Source: Asterella californica
Taxonomy: Eukaryota > Streptophyta > Marchantiopsida > Marchantiales > Aytoniaceae
Length of the DNA stretch: 64,000 bases
Reading direction: 5' to 3'
NCBI GenBank assembly: GCA_036924285.1
Contig: JAYKYS010000007.1
Coordinates: 9,920,001-9,984,000, forward strand
The notes below the pieces were generated by a model. It was not told the origin of the DNA, did no database searches, and saw only the letters and a program-made list of their open reading frames with translations. The translations under genes were made by a program, and so were the position numbers. Within the stretch, counting starts at the first letter, position 1. Each line of letters begins with the position of its first letter. Positions 44,538-55,151 of the stretch are shown piece after piece.

Positions 44538-45468
44538 GTATTGGTTTCGGTCGTAGTCGGTGAGTCTTGTCAAAACGTTCCTTGTTTTTGACTCGAACCA
44601 CCTTCAGCCTCTCTTGCGCATCAACAATATCCTCCTCCTTTCGCTCCAACTGCCTAATACGTAAAGCAAGGAGTGAAGCACGATCTATACCATCTTCCCA
44701 CGGTAGCGTAGCCCATGTAGGAAAGTACTCTTCAGCAGGCATGATCGGTTTCTGCCCCAGCATAAGCTCAACTGGCATATAGCCAGTCGTAGTACAGTGT
44801 GTAGTTCTATCAGCCCACAAAGCAAATGGAAGTACTCTCGGTCATTCTTTGGGTTTATCATCGCATGCTTTCACTAAAGCGTGAACAATAGAAGGGTGTC
44901 CTCGTTCACTCTTACCAATGCCCTCTGGATTCATAGCAGTGGTAAGCCGAAGCTTTACTCCATAACGAGCAAAGAACTCCTTCACTTCAGTGCCTCTCAA
45001 CTCGCCTCTATCTGCACGTAATCTCCCAACCGATCCATAACGACAGATGATATCTTCAAGCACAAACCTGCAGATATTCTCTGTAGTCTTCGTCCGTAGT
45101 GCTCGTCCCTCCACAGAGTTGGAGAGATCCTCTCGAGCCAACACCAAGTAACGCATCCTCCATAGCCCCGGTGGCATCATCACAAGATCAAGAACCCACT
45201 GAAAATGAATACTAGGTGGATAAGTAGGTACAAGCCCATCTCTGTAACGGACCTTAGAGTAGAACTGGCAGTGCAGACACGACCCAACAAAGTCCACCAC
45301 GTCTTGATACAAACCCTTCCACCAGTAACGCTCCTTCAGCTTCGTGTATGTAGCCCAGACTCCACGATGTCCAGCTCATAAGGTGTCATGAAACTCTTTC
45401 AACAGATTCAGCTTCATCGGTTGATCATCCACCACTCTAGCAAGCATCCCGTCTCTTCTCTTCGGACG
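44538..45468 (-). pseudogene. pol: Integrase zinc module and catalytic core, element 3
   Basis: The minus strand has the HHCC part (AGHRGVWATYTKLKERYWWK, SCLHCQFYS) and the core: QWVLDLVMMPPGLWRMRYLV, LARED, then ADRGEL and NPEGIGKSERGHPS with the catalytic Glu. TTHCTTTGYMPVELMLGQKP follows, and the segment ends RLRPKP at the nested LTR. TGA replaces tryptophan at 45376-45378 and 44839-44841 (complement strand). Confidence 0.88.
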
Positions 45469-47861
45469 TTTTCACAGATAACCTTCACGTAGAAGGTAGT
45501 TGTACGCCTTCCGTCTGATCTCCTTGAACTCTGCATCACTACATCCTTCTCTCTTGGATAACGAACTCAGATAAAATCCAATATCACGGAACTTATCCGT
45601 GTAGAACTCCTCGTTGAATGGCAGTGGTTCCAAGTCTGAAGTCTGCTGACCAACTTGGCACCAAACGTCTCTCCTCTCTTCATTCTCCACCTCTGCAAAC
45701 ATCTCATCCTCATCTGTATAGCGAGCCCTAGACAACATATCTGCAACTGGATTGTCCTTCCCTGCTATATGCTTTAGCTCAGGGTTCAGACTCCGGACAT
45801 AAGCAATCCATCACAGCATTGCTATGTCTGGTGTATTGCAGTTTGCTATCATACCCAACAAAGACAAACAATCTGTTTCTAGTATCACACGAGCTCCTAT
45901 CAAGAACTCTCGATCTATCTTCATAGCAGTAACAGCTCCCCATAACTCACGCTTCACTTGAGGATAGTTACGCTGTCTATCTGTTAAGATTCGAGCTCCA
46001 AACCTTGAAACAAACTGCACATCTTCTGCATCTTCTTCACCAACTGTCCATCCAATCGCCTTGGGACTCGTATCAACATTCAGTACCACAGGTCTCTCGC
46101 TCTCGTAGCTAAGCCTCCTTAGTATAGGTGGAGACTTCAGAATCTCTTTCAGCTGCTCCATCGTCTCATCATGTTCTTGCCGCCAAGTAAACCTCCTTCC
46201 CTTTCTCAGAAGTGCATACAGAGGCTCGGCAATGTGTGCATAATGAGGAATACTCACACGAAAGAACACACAAGCTCCCAAGAACCGTCGAACCTCAGTG
46301 ATGTTGGTGCAGTCAGCTATACTTGCTATAGCATCTACCTTCTCTTGGTTCGGACGCCTCCCAAAAGTACCACACAAATGACCCACCACCACAATATCTG
46401 ACATACCAAAACGAGATTTGGTACCTGATAGAGTGAGGTGTACCTCCTCCAAACGCATCCAAATCTTCTCCACATCTCGAATGTGGTCTGCAACGAACTT
46501 TCTGCATCCATCAGAAGTCACAGCTTCGTCTTTGTCTTCCACCGGACAGCCTTTCATGGGAATATCATCCAGAAACGAGATAGTGACCTCAGGTACAAAC
46601 TCTCGTAACACCTTATGCATCGCATTCTGCATATGGACTACTGAGTTTGTAGCACCATGAGGAAGAGTACACATCCGCATCAATCCCAAAGGTGTACGCA
46701 TGGTAGTCAAGTCTCTACTCTCCAAAGCAAGCTGAAACTGATCATAACCTGAGAACAGATCTCCAATAGAATAGATTGACCTTCCAGCAAACGCCTCAGC
46801 TACTTCATCAACCACAGGTCCTGTTCCAACGTTTCGAATTGTGATGTTGTTGGCAGGTTGCAAGTCTTGGATGAAGCACAGAGCTCCTGTCTTCTTAGGT
46901 ACTGTGAACCATCGGCTAGAGTACGGAGCCATAGATGGTTCAAGAATACCCATCTGCATCCTCTCCTTCAGTAACTCAATCACCTTCGGTAGCAAGGCAC
47001 GAGAGACTGGAATCGGCTTCAAGTCCCAAGGTACGTGAGGAACAGTGAAGATAACCATCGGAGCTATCACACTAGGATCCACGCAACCTATCTCCTCAGC
47101 CGAAAAAGAAAATGCCTTACCATGGCTAACTATCATCTATTCAAAAGCTCGTTTCTCCTCTTCAGTCAAGAAGCCACCCCCTCCTATCTGGAGCTGCTCG
47201 AGTGTTTCTTGAGTAAACTTGTGTCCTACTTGTGTAGGATCTCTAAGCACAGGCTCAGCAGCCACTAACTCCATCTGCTGCTGAGAATCAACAGGTAATT
47301 GAGTCGCCACAGGTCTCACCTTTCTCGCTACAGCTTTATACTTGGCGTGTACTTCTGCTTCTTGATGTAAGCCACACCAACAGACTGCATCCTTCCATCC
47401 ATTCTCCAGTCTCGGATGAGGACGATATCGCAAGTACGAGATAATCTCCTCATAGACTTCACGAGAATGGATGGGGATCACCACCCTACCTCCCATCTAC
47501 TCCATCAACTTATCTACGTCATCCAACCAACGAACAAAAGACTGTACACCTACAAACTCCTCATAAACACCAGAAATCATCTCATCTTCCTTCAGAACTC
47601 CTGTACAACGCAGATTTGCCGCATACTTCTCCATATGCCTTCTACTCTTCTCAGTCAAATCCTCTACTCGCGTGAACTCACTCCAATCATCAGAACTGAA
47701 AGTCATCAAACCAGATTTCCAACTATGTACAGTGCAACTACCTTTTGAATCTTGAGTAGCCTTCCCATCAGCCTCCTGTGATCCCTCAGGCTGCTCAAGC
47801 GGGATCATAGTAGCAGTAGATCCATCACTCTCGCTATCCCGTCCTACGAGAGTGGTTTCTG
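45469..47861 (-). pseudogene. pol: RT and RNase H, element 3
   Basis: A single minus-strand frame from the frameshift site. Nonsense codons lie at 47497-47499 and 47137-47139 (CAG to TAG against element 6), 45808-45810 (CGA to TGA) and 45469-45471 (TGG to TGA). The 441-codon open piece (45811-47136) holds PYSSRWFTVPKKTGALCFIQ, LFSGYDQFQLALESRDLTTM, the catalytic FLDDIPMKG and RNase H (VVLNVDTSPKAIGWTVGEED, RQRNYPQVKRELWGAV). Next come NPELKHIAGKDN and DMLSRARY. Confidence 0.9.
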
Positions 47862-47868
47862 AAAACCC
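47826..47868 (-). promoter_or_regulatory. Predicted -1 ribosomal frameshift site, element 3
   Basis: On the minus strand the heptamer GGGTTTT (47868-47862) is in protease phase (aaG GGT TTT). Seven bases later comes an 8-bp stem CACTCTCG/CGAGAGTG with a 13-base loop (47854-47826). The zero frame ends at TAG at the loop start, and the -1 frame runs into the RT frame. Heptamer phase, spacer length and stem position all fit the known requirements for -1 frameshifting. Confidence 0.75.
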
Positions 47869-49049
47869 TTCCCCCTACAGATAGGAGAATCTCTCAAAGT
47901 CTGCCGGTTTCGTTCGTGGTTCGTACGAACGGTCAGAAACTGCACAGAATGTCTATCATCTGGACTACGGATCCTAGCATAATGACATCCGTCATCCATC
48001 ACCTTGGTCTCCATTCTAACCGCAGTGATATAAGGCTGACCAAGAATCACAAGATACAAAGCAGAAGACTGCACGAAGAAGTGCTGATCTACATCCACAT
48101 CACTTATCTTCACCTTCACGTTAGGACAAGCGCCGTATAGCTCACCTTTCTGGTTGTTTGCAACACGTAACACCCAACCATAGTTCAGCTCGATAGGCCA
48201 CTGACCTCTCTCATACACCTCCCGTGACATGATGTTGATCTCAGATCCGTGATCAACTAAAGCAGCAACAGGTTCAGCCAAACTTCCAAGACGAACTCGT
48301 GTAGCAGTTGTAGCACGAGCCCAATGCCTCCTCCTGAAATCACTATCAGTAGCTGGACTCTCCTCGCCAGCTTCCTCATCATCGAACTCAATAGTGTTGG
48401 TACCAGCAACCAACGCTTCTTGCTGATATCCCTTGTCATCAGCTTCCTGAAAATGCACTTTTCCAAACTTTGCATCATTCAGAGAAGTTCCTACCACATC
48501 TATCATTTGACTTTCCACTTGTTCAGACATCACCTGTCTCTTGCGCTTGATGATGTCGATGATCAGTTCGTGAAACTCCCTCTTTGCAATACCAAGAACT
48601 TCCCGGAGAGAAAACTCGATTCGTGCATCCAGTATCCTCTGCTCCAAGATGCTCTTCAGATCAGTAGAAGTTTCAATATCAGCTGCCAACTTGTAAGCCG
48701 GTCCCTTCTCCTTCTCTTGGGCAGTAAACCACCTACCAGCAGTCGTTGGCTCCTGCTGGGATCTCTGCACGTCCTCCATAGGACCTGGTGCAGGTGGAGG
48801 AGCTGCAGAAGTAGACGGAATGTCCTCAGGAAGAGCCGCTCGTCTCCTTATGACTCTCCGTCTATCTCCAGTCTCCTCAGGAACTCCAGTATCAAGTTCA
48901 GAGGCTTCTCGTCGCCTCTTTTCTTCTACAGAAGCATCCTGCCAATGAACGTGTCTATCTACATCCAAGAATGCTCTGATAGAAGCAGCATCTACAGGAT
49001 CTCCCCATCTTGTGACCCTACGAATAGACTCGACTCCTCTCTTCAGTAT
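47862..49049 (-). pseudogene. Linker and aspartic protease, element 3
   Basis: Continuous in frame with the gag C-terminal part, apart from the stop at 49050. AYKLAADIETSTDLKSILEQ and EVLGIAKREFHELIIDIIKR lead to the protease: WARATTATRVRLGSLAEPVA, then ALVDHGSEINIMSREVYERG (DHG), NYGWVLRVANNQKGELYGAC and LGQPYITAVRMETKVMDDG. The protease itself has no internal stop from 48968 to the frameshift site, so it is the best preserved copy in the window. Confidence 0.9.
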
Positions 49050-50392
49050 CTAAGAAGGAACTGGAGCCACACTCTTCTCAGCAGTCCTATCTAGCAATGT
49101 AGGACTAGAAGAGACCTCAATATGCCCAGCATATACATCAGAATTTACCAACGGTGCCATTAACGCAGTTGCTGTTGTAGCTGCAGCAATCTGAGGTAGA
49201 CTCCTCATGCCTCCTCGCCCAAACTGCGTGCTCAACGGCTCTCCAGTAGAAGAAAGATGCAGCCTACCGTTCTGGTAGCGAACCACACCATCTCGCAAGG
49301 CAGCTGTGAGCTCTTGACAGTCTCCTTGGAAGTGATCAAGACTGTCACACCAGATACATCTACGAACAGGAGCACCTCCTGGACGTGCAGCAGCAGGCGC
49401 CGGTGGCTGCTCTCTCTGCAATCCAGCTAGCTCTACATTCAGCTCTCGCATCTGCCGAATCAGGTCTTCAATCTGGTTCTGTTGACCATGGTTCTCCGTA
49501 GGTCTCTGAACGGGTGCCCTTTGTGCCGATGCTGGCACAACTGGCATCAAAGGAACTGCAGCTGGGACAACAAGTCTGGGAGCAGGGACCAAAGGCTGCT
49601 GTACTTGAGGAGCAGCATAAGGTGGAGTGACCACTTCTGCAAGCGGACGTCCTCCCACAGCCACTCTTCTCCTCCTCTGCCTTGTAAGTACAGCCACAAC
49701 ATCCTCAACTCTCCCCCAATCCATAGTAACACCTCCCTCAGCAGATCGATCGGCCAACATAAAACATAACCGATCTGCTGTAGCATCATCGGTAGCTTGC
49801 AGGAAAAGCTCTGTTCTCCTAGCATCTAGGGTTATTCGCTCTAGAGTTGAAAGTTGTCGGTATCTCCGATCAAACTCTCTCAGTAACTCACTCAAGCTCA
49901 TCATACGACCAGGTTGCTGCTCAACCCAGTCTACAAATGTCCTTCTAGTAACTCTCTCTGAGTCCTCCTCAAAAAACTCCTCTCGAAGAGATCGCTCAAA
50001 ACCATCCAGATTCCAAGGTTTCTCCTCTGTACATCCCTGACTTGGTCTCGCAACTCAGGAATGACAGCTAACTCAAAACTTGCTATCATCTCAGCATCAG
50101 TAACCCTAACCAGCTCCATCTCTCCTCTATACTCACGCAGATATCTAGAAATATCTCTACCTTCAAACCTTCCACACCTATTCACTATCGCTTGCAAAGC
50201 CTTGGTGGATTTTAACTCACCCCCTCCAACGATCGGATGCTGTTGGATCAAGGCCGCAAACGTCTTCAGAATCTCAGCCGTATCCAGACCAGGTACAGAG
50301 GTCGCTGCAGTCACAGGTGCTACAGAAGGTGCTGCAGTAGACGTAGATGCAGCAGCCGTAGAAGTAGCAGCAGTAGCGCTCTTGCGATCCAT
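49050..50392 (-). pseudogene. gag: Gag, element 3
   Basis: The likely start is the ATG at 50392 (MDRKSATAATS), followed by an Ala/Thr/Ser-rich N-terminus, then LKSTKALQAIVNRCGRFEGR and DISRYLREYRGEMELVRVTD. One frame change near 50000-50020 disrupts the capsid. The second frame gives LLREFDRRYRQLSTLERITL, PVQRPTENHGQQNQIEDLIR and the CCHC knuckle CIWCDSLDHFQGDC. TAG at 49050-49052 replaces the Glu of PSEIQKRG (a transversion). Gag and protease share a frame. Confidence 0.88.
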
Positions 50393-50442
50393 CTTCTCTC
50401 CTTGTAGTAAAGTCAACCTTCTCAATCAATCACCCCAAGAGC

Positions 50443-50459
50443 TCTCAGTGGAAGCACCA
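50443..50459 (-). promoter_or_regulatory. Primer-binding site candidate, element 3
   Basis: Two bases after the 5' LTR (minus strand) lies TGGTGCTTCCACTGAGA. It starts with TGG at the usual distance. It differs from the family A/B site, so the C lineage may use another tRNA primer. tRNA identity not determined. Confidence 0.6.
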
Positions 50460-50461
50460 GA

Positions 50462-51976
50462 TGTCGGGTTGAGAGTCTTCTTGGGAAGGGCGAACCTTCT
50501 AGCTGTGATATGAGCTTGAAGGCTGTGTTCAATCTACTCAGGGAAGCGTTGGGCTTCAGGCTGTGGCTGATTTCTCACAGGATAGGCTTCAGGTCTCAAG
50601 GTGATACTGAAAAACACTCATATAAGTCTCTAGGCTCTTCTGATATGTTCAAGAAGCAAAGTTCAGGCTTAACTAGCAATGATAAGATCAGATGGCGAAC
50701 TTTGACACTCAGGATTGAGAAATATGTGAAGGTTCAGACTTCAGAACTCCTCCTACATGTAAATGAGGTTCTACTGGATACACATACAAAATTTCAGCTT
50801 CAGATCAATTCAGAGCACTAAGATATGAGCAGAAACTTTCTGAGTAGAGAAATTACGGCAGTTTCTGGTACCCAGACAGCTATTTCGACCTATAACAAGG
50901 AATTGGCTCGATCACTTTGGGAAATTCTTACAGGATTTGCAGTACACAGCTTGCTGAACACTCCTGTGAAGTTGAGCCTCCTGATTCCACACAGAACTCC
51001 AGATCTCACTCTCTGAAGTTGCTGTTCCAGATTGAGAACTTTCCGGACCCCCTCTACTTCAGCGGCCGCCCTGAATTACTCAGTAACTCAAATCACTTGA
51101 AAATGTTTTGACAGTCGTAGCCCGGCTGACAGTGAACGCAACCCCGAAGGTTTGAAGCGATTTCCTCAATTCTGCTGCAATTGACACTCAAAACCCCAAA
51201 ATCAACAAAAGTGATGCAGTTTTGGCACAATCCGAATTTCAATTGGGCATAACTCCTTGTTTATTGATCCAAATCGATCAATAATTTCACTGACAGTGCT
51301 TGGATCGACGAGCTCTATCTCCATGTGCTCTCAGATTTCACAGTGTCTTCACAAATTGCTCGAAATCCACTCTAGAGCTCTGTTTCTAAACTTAGAGTTT
51401 AACAAAAGACAAAAATGGACCAATGGGAGTTCATAGCTCCACTTGACTGTCCTTTTGTGCCTTAGACTACCTGGTAACTTATCTACACTCATAGGCTACC
51501 ACGTCAAGCCCCCTAGAGTGCCAGCGTAAAACTTAAACTACCTAAAATGACACGCAACCCCGAAAGATAACTTAAATCAGCTAGAAAGCGTGCATGGGCG
51601 ACACGCAAATACAACCCATGAGCTTAAACCCCTATCAACATGGTAATCAACCTACTAAGACTCACAATATATAACATCATCCAAAAATGGACTTCTCTGA
51701 GGTCTTAACTTCACTCAGAGAGACTAACGCCTGACAGAGAAGTGAATCATTTACTATGTGAAATGATTCACATCACGACATCAGCGTGCATGGGCGACAC
51801 GCAAATACAACCCATGAGCTTAAACCCCTATCAACATGGTAATCAACCTACTAAGACTCAAAATATATAACATCATCCAAAAATGGACTTCTCTGAGGTC
51901 TTAACTTCACTCAGAGAGACTAACGCCTGACAGAGAAGTGAATCATTTACTATGTGAAATGATTCACATCACGACA
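50462..51976 (-). repeat. 5' LTR, family C (element 3)
   Basis: The minus strand reads TGTCGTGATG...CAACCCGACA, 1515 bp, with a ~196-bp duplication at its 5' end (51781-51976 repeats about 51585-51780). The terminal sequence GTGAATCATTT...AAATGATTCAC forms an 11-bp-arm hairpin in each duplicate. It closely matches the inverted copy at 43021-44533. Confidence 0.92.
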
Positions 51977-52392
51977 GCGGGGGAAGATCACCGCCCTCGC
52001 AGAGGAGAAGACAAGATGGAAGACGCAACGGGAAGCCGCAGAAGCGCGAGTTGCAGCCGAGAAGATGCAGCGAGAAGCAGCGGAAGCTCGTGCGCAGGAG
52101 ATGCTAGCACAGTCGGTGGAAGCGCTTCGAAAGAAGTTCAACTTCACCGCGGGTAGGAAGTTGCTTACCTTGGCTAGAGAGTGGGACGATGAGTCCAAGA
52201 CGATGTTGGTAGAGTGCAAGGAGAGTATGTTCCGGTACTTGGATAGGCAGATAGAGTGGATGAAGACACTCTATGGACTTCCCTCGACTCCGTCACCGGT
52301 AACTACATCTTCCCAAGCCTTAGTACCATCGATCGGTGCTGACATGGAGAAGGAGGAGTTCGACCTCGCTGTGCACTTGGTAGTGACAGCGT
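51977..52392 (+). pseudogene. Unidentified coiled-coil ORF, left half (interrupted gene)
   Basis: An open frame from the LTR border encodes ITALAEEKTRWKTQREAAEA, RVAAEKMQREAAEARAQEML, then ALRKKF and KLLTLAREWDDESKTML, an Ala/Glu/Arg-rich segment predicted to form a coiled coil, followed by a Pro/Ser/Thr stretch. It is GC-richer than its surroundings. The frame continues without change at 61312 if the inserted LTR and one copy of the 4-bp duplication are removed. The 5' part is missing beyond element 3. It could be a gag N-terminal region of another element or a host gene; not identified. Confidence 0.55.
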
Positions 52393-53944
52393 TGTCGTGA
52401 TGTGAATTATTTCACATAGTGAATAATTCATCTCTCAGTTAGAAGTTAGTCTCTCTGAGTGAAGCTAAGACCTCAGAGAAGTCGATTCTAGAGGAAGTGA
52501 GCATTCAAAAATCTGAAAACACCACGGCGTAGGTCTCGTCGCGCTGATCACCGTGGTATGTTCAAAAGTTACAAACGGAGTTGCAGGCGAAAAGTTACTT
52601 GGGGTTCTTCTACAAGATTTCTGATACCGGGAAATTTACCATAAATCTGAGTGAGTTCGAAAAATATTTTTTAGATTTTTCTCATGTAGATTGTAGTATG
52701 TAGTATCTTTTTAAAATTCGAAATGTACAAAAAGAGCATTTCTAGAGAAAGTTATGACACTTCGTGTTAGCAAAGGAATGACGAAATACCGCAACTGTCT
52801 AGCATATTAGCTTAGAAACTGGTCTTCAAAACCAGTTGTGAGATCAGCTTCCGTTGTGTAGCTGAGAAACTTGTAGGGAGGAGGTCTCCGGATCAAATCC
52901 CTTCAGACTCACAATCGGCTTAGAGTAGGCTGGCCCCTTCGGGGGAATATGAGGGGCACCAAGTTGCCTAAGGGCAAAACACTAGATGTCTCTTAAACGT
53001 ATCGTGAATGCGGGACGCCTCCGTCTACCCCTGCACTAGTGCAGTCACCTAGTGTGGATGCTAGAGGGAGATTACCACCGAGTTTCTCACCTTCGGGTTG
53101 TCGGGGTAATTAGTACGAATTCGGTTGCGGTCCTCTAAGTCCTGGGGTAGTGAGATGGCATCAAAGATACTCCAAGTCGGTACCAATTCTTTTGTAGAAA
53201 AATGTAGAGTTCGAAATATTATTCACTTGGGTCGAAAAATCAAGTGAAACTGATACCTGAGGCCATACTTACGGCACTTCAAAGTTTAAGGGGGCGGAAA
53301 ACGACAATGGTGATAACTCGGGCTCCACGTGTCAGAACGAGGTGATTCCGGTGGTCAGAGGTAGCCGTGGTGGAGTTACTCTGAGTGGACGTGTTCGATG
53401 CTGACTGTACAGTCAAGTCGGTGACCGTCCGTACAGATGAACCTGCGAAGCTTAGTGAAATAGTCTTCTTACGTGTAGATTTATTATCAGTGATTTATTT
53501 TTCTGCTGCCATTTGTTTAGGGCGTCTTTTACTCTTGCCAGGTGACACTAAATGTTACGTAAGGTGGAGGAAAGCCCAGAGGGGTGTACTCCGAAGAGAG
53601 AGAATTCTCAGACCATTATCGCATTATCGCATTATCGTAATTTGTCGATCATCGACCAGTGTAGAATTTACCGTGCGGGAGCTATCGAGTAGAGAGAATC
53701 AAAGAGTAGGAGGAGATTTTTACACAGAGGTTACTTCTGGAGAGAGATTTTCTGAGTGATCAGAGTTTTGACATCGAGAGATTGAGCTTAGTAGACAGAA
53801 TCGAGTAGAGAGGAGACCTACAACTTGTACGCATACTTTCTGAAAAGAAAACGGGAAGCTTCTAAGTGAACGCGCTGGTGCTTCACAGGAGCAATTTTCT
53901 GATATTCTGAGTCTTTGAGCGTGAGCTTTTCAATCTGCATGATC

Positions 53945-54857
53945 TGTAACGACCTATGTTACACATAGGAAGTTTATCTATTAGTAAGGTGTTTAGTTAT
54001 AACTAAGTGTTGAGAATGTTTATTGGCTGCCAAAGTACTTTAAGGATGTATCAAGTTAGTCATGACTAGCTAAAAGTTAGTTATGGTTAAACGTAGTTGT
54101 ACTTTTGGCAGAATTCAGATATTTGCTAAAGAGTGAGCACTACTATCTTGTCATCTTGTCTAAAAGATAGAAAGGAGGTGGAAAGTATCCCTTATCTCCT
54201 TTTTGACTTGATATTAGTGGTTGGATTAAAGTTGTGGACTTTGTGGGCATTAAAAACAAGAAGAGATTCCACATGTTTCCTTTTTAGTGGGTCCTAGTGT
54301 AGGGGGGGGTGGAAATTCGAGATTCCTTGAGAATATTCCAAAATCCTTCTAGAAGTTGTTGACTTTGAAGGAATAAGCCCATGTGAAAAGGTAAAAAGCC
54401 CATGTGATCAATGCTTTTACCTTAAGTAATATCTTAGTAAAACTCGGTAAAAGTAGTTACGGCTGAGTTACCGGGGGTACCAAAGTAAAAACTTAGAATG
54501 TATAAATAGAGGAGTAGAGAAGAGCTCCTCATCCTTGTTTTCACATTGTCGTAATGACAACTTGAGTAATATAGAGAGTGTGGGATATTTTTAGCATGTG
54601 AGAACTTGAGAGACGTCGTTAGAATGGAGGATTTTAGTTGATGTGTTTAAGGAGATTTTTAGTTGATAAATTTGTGGGTGTATGAATGAGTGAACTCAGC
54701 ATTTTCCCTTCAAGTTCATGGTGTGCTTCCATCAAAGCCATCAGAGGTGACCCCTGAGTGAGAGACAGGCTCGACATGTTGCAGATTCGTGGATGACGAT
54801 TGTGGAGGTTGAGAGATCGGGGGGGTAGTTGATCGATAGGACCGCGGAGGGTTTACA
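53945..54857 (+). repeat. 5' LTR, family D (element 5)
   Basis: 913 bp, TGTAACGACC...GGGTTTACA. The 5' end contains CCTATG-TTACA-CATAGG, a small hairpin. Contains a TATA box (separate entry). Confidence 0.9.
54501..54510 (+). promoter_or_regulatory. TATA box in LTR-D
   Basis: TATAAATAGA, a strong plant-type TATA element, duplicated in the 3' LTR at 60783-60792. Transcription of element 5 would be expected to start about 30 bases downstream, which defines R. Confidence 0.72.
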
Positions 54858-54861
54858 TTTT

Positions 54862-54880
54862 TGGTTCCGTTGCCGGGACC
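54862..54880 (+). promoter_or_regulatory. Primer-binding site, tRNA-Asp-like (element 5)
   Basis: TGGTTCCGTTGCCGGGACC starts 4 bases after the LTR. It differs by two bases in the first part from the TGGCGCCGTTGCCGGGG site common in plant Ty3 elements primed by tRNA-Asp. Confidence 0.75.
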
Positions 54881-55151
54881 TCACTTGAAGGGATCATTGA
54901 ATGATGTTTAGAGTTCAGTTCTATATTCGACAAAAGGAGATTATGAGAGAGCACATGGAGAGAACGTTGGGAGGAGAGAGAGCTAATGCGATGTTAGCAA
55001 CGTTAGAACCTTTCGTGTATCCCGTAGTGATATATGACGCGTTCGAAGTCATTCTTTATATCTTGTTCACTTAGAAAGAGTTTGAGGAGAGTTGAAAGAG
55101 GGTGCAACAAGAGTTGTAGAGAAAGGAGGAGAGAAAAGTTATTAGAGGAGA

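Larger units (their letters stand above)
42812..51976 (-). mobile_element. Element 3: Ty3/gypsy retrotransposon, LTR family C, 3' end lost
   Basis: On the minus strand: 5' LTR (51976-50462), primer site, gag, protease, frameshift site, RT, RNase H and integrase, ending at the breakpoint at 42812 just after the C-terminal KLFKRRGG. The 3' LTR and polypurine tract are missing. A solo LTR-C in the opposite orientation sits in the integrase C-terminal region. Pol is one continuous frame interrupted only by nonsense substitutions. The bases after the 5' LTR are GCGG (51977-51980). Confidence 0.9.

Noticed and set aside
34177..45471. UGA read as tryptophan (altered genetic code), since many conserved Trp codons are TGA
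   Set aside because: CGA-to-TGA at conserved Arg and CAG-to-TAG at conserved Gln occur in the same copies, and element 5 uses TGG normally with UGA as stop. Neutral decay explains it better.
43021..51976. Element 3 as a complete element bounded by two inverted LTRs
   Set aside because: The left LTR has its own ACGT duplication and sits inside the integrase frame, which continues on its far side. It is a separate solo LTR, and the true 3' LTR is lost.
52850..52915. tRNA-like segment (GGATCAAATCCC resembles a T-loop)
   Set aside because: No consistent acceptor, D and anticodon stems could be fitted on either strand. It lies inside the diverged solo LTR.
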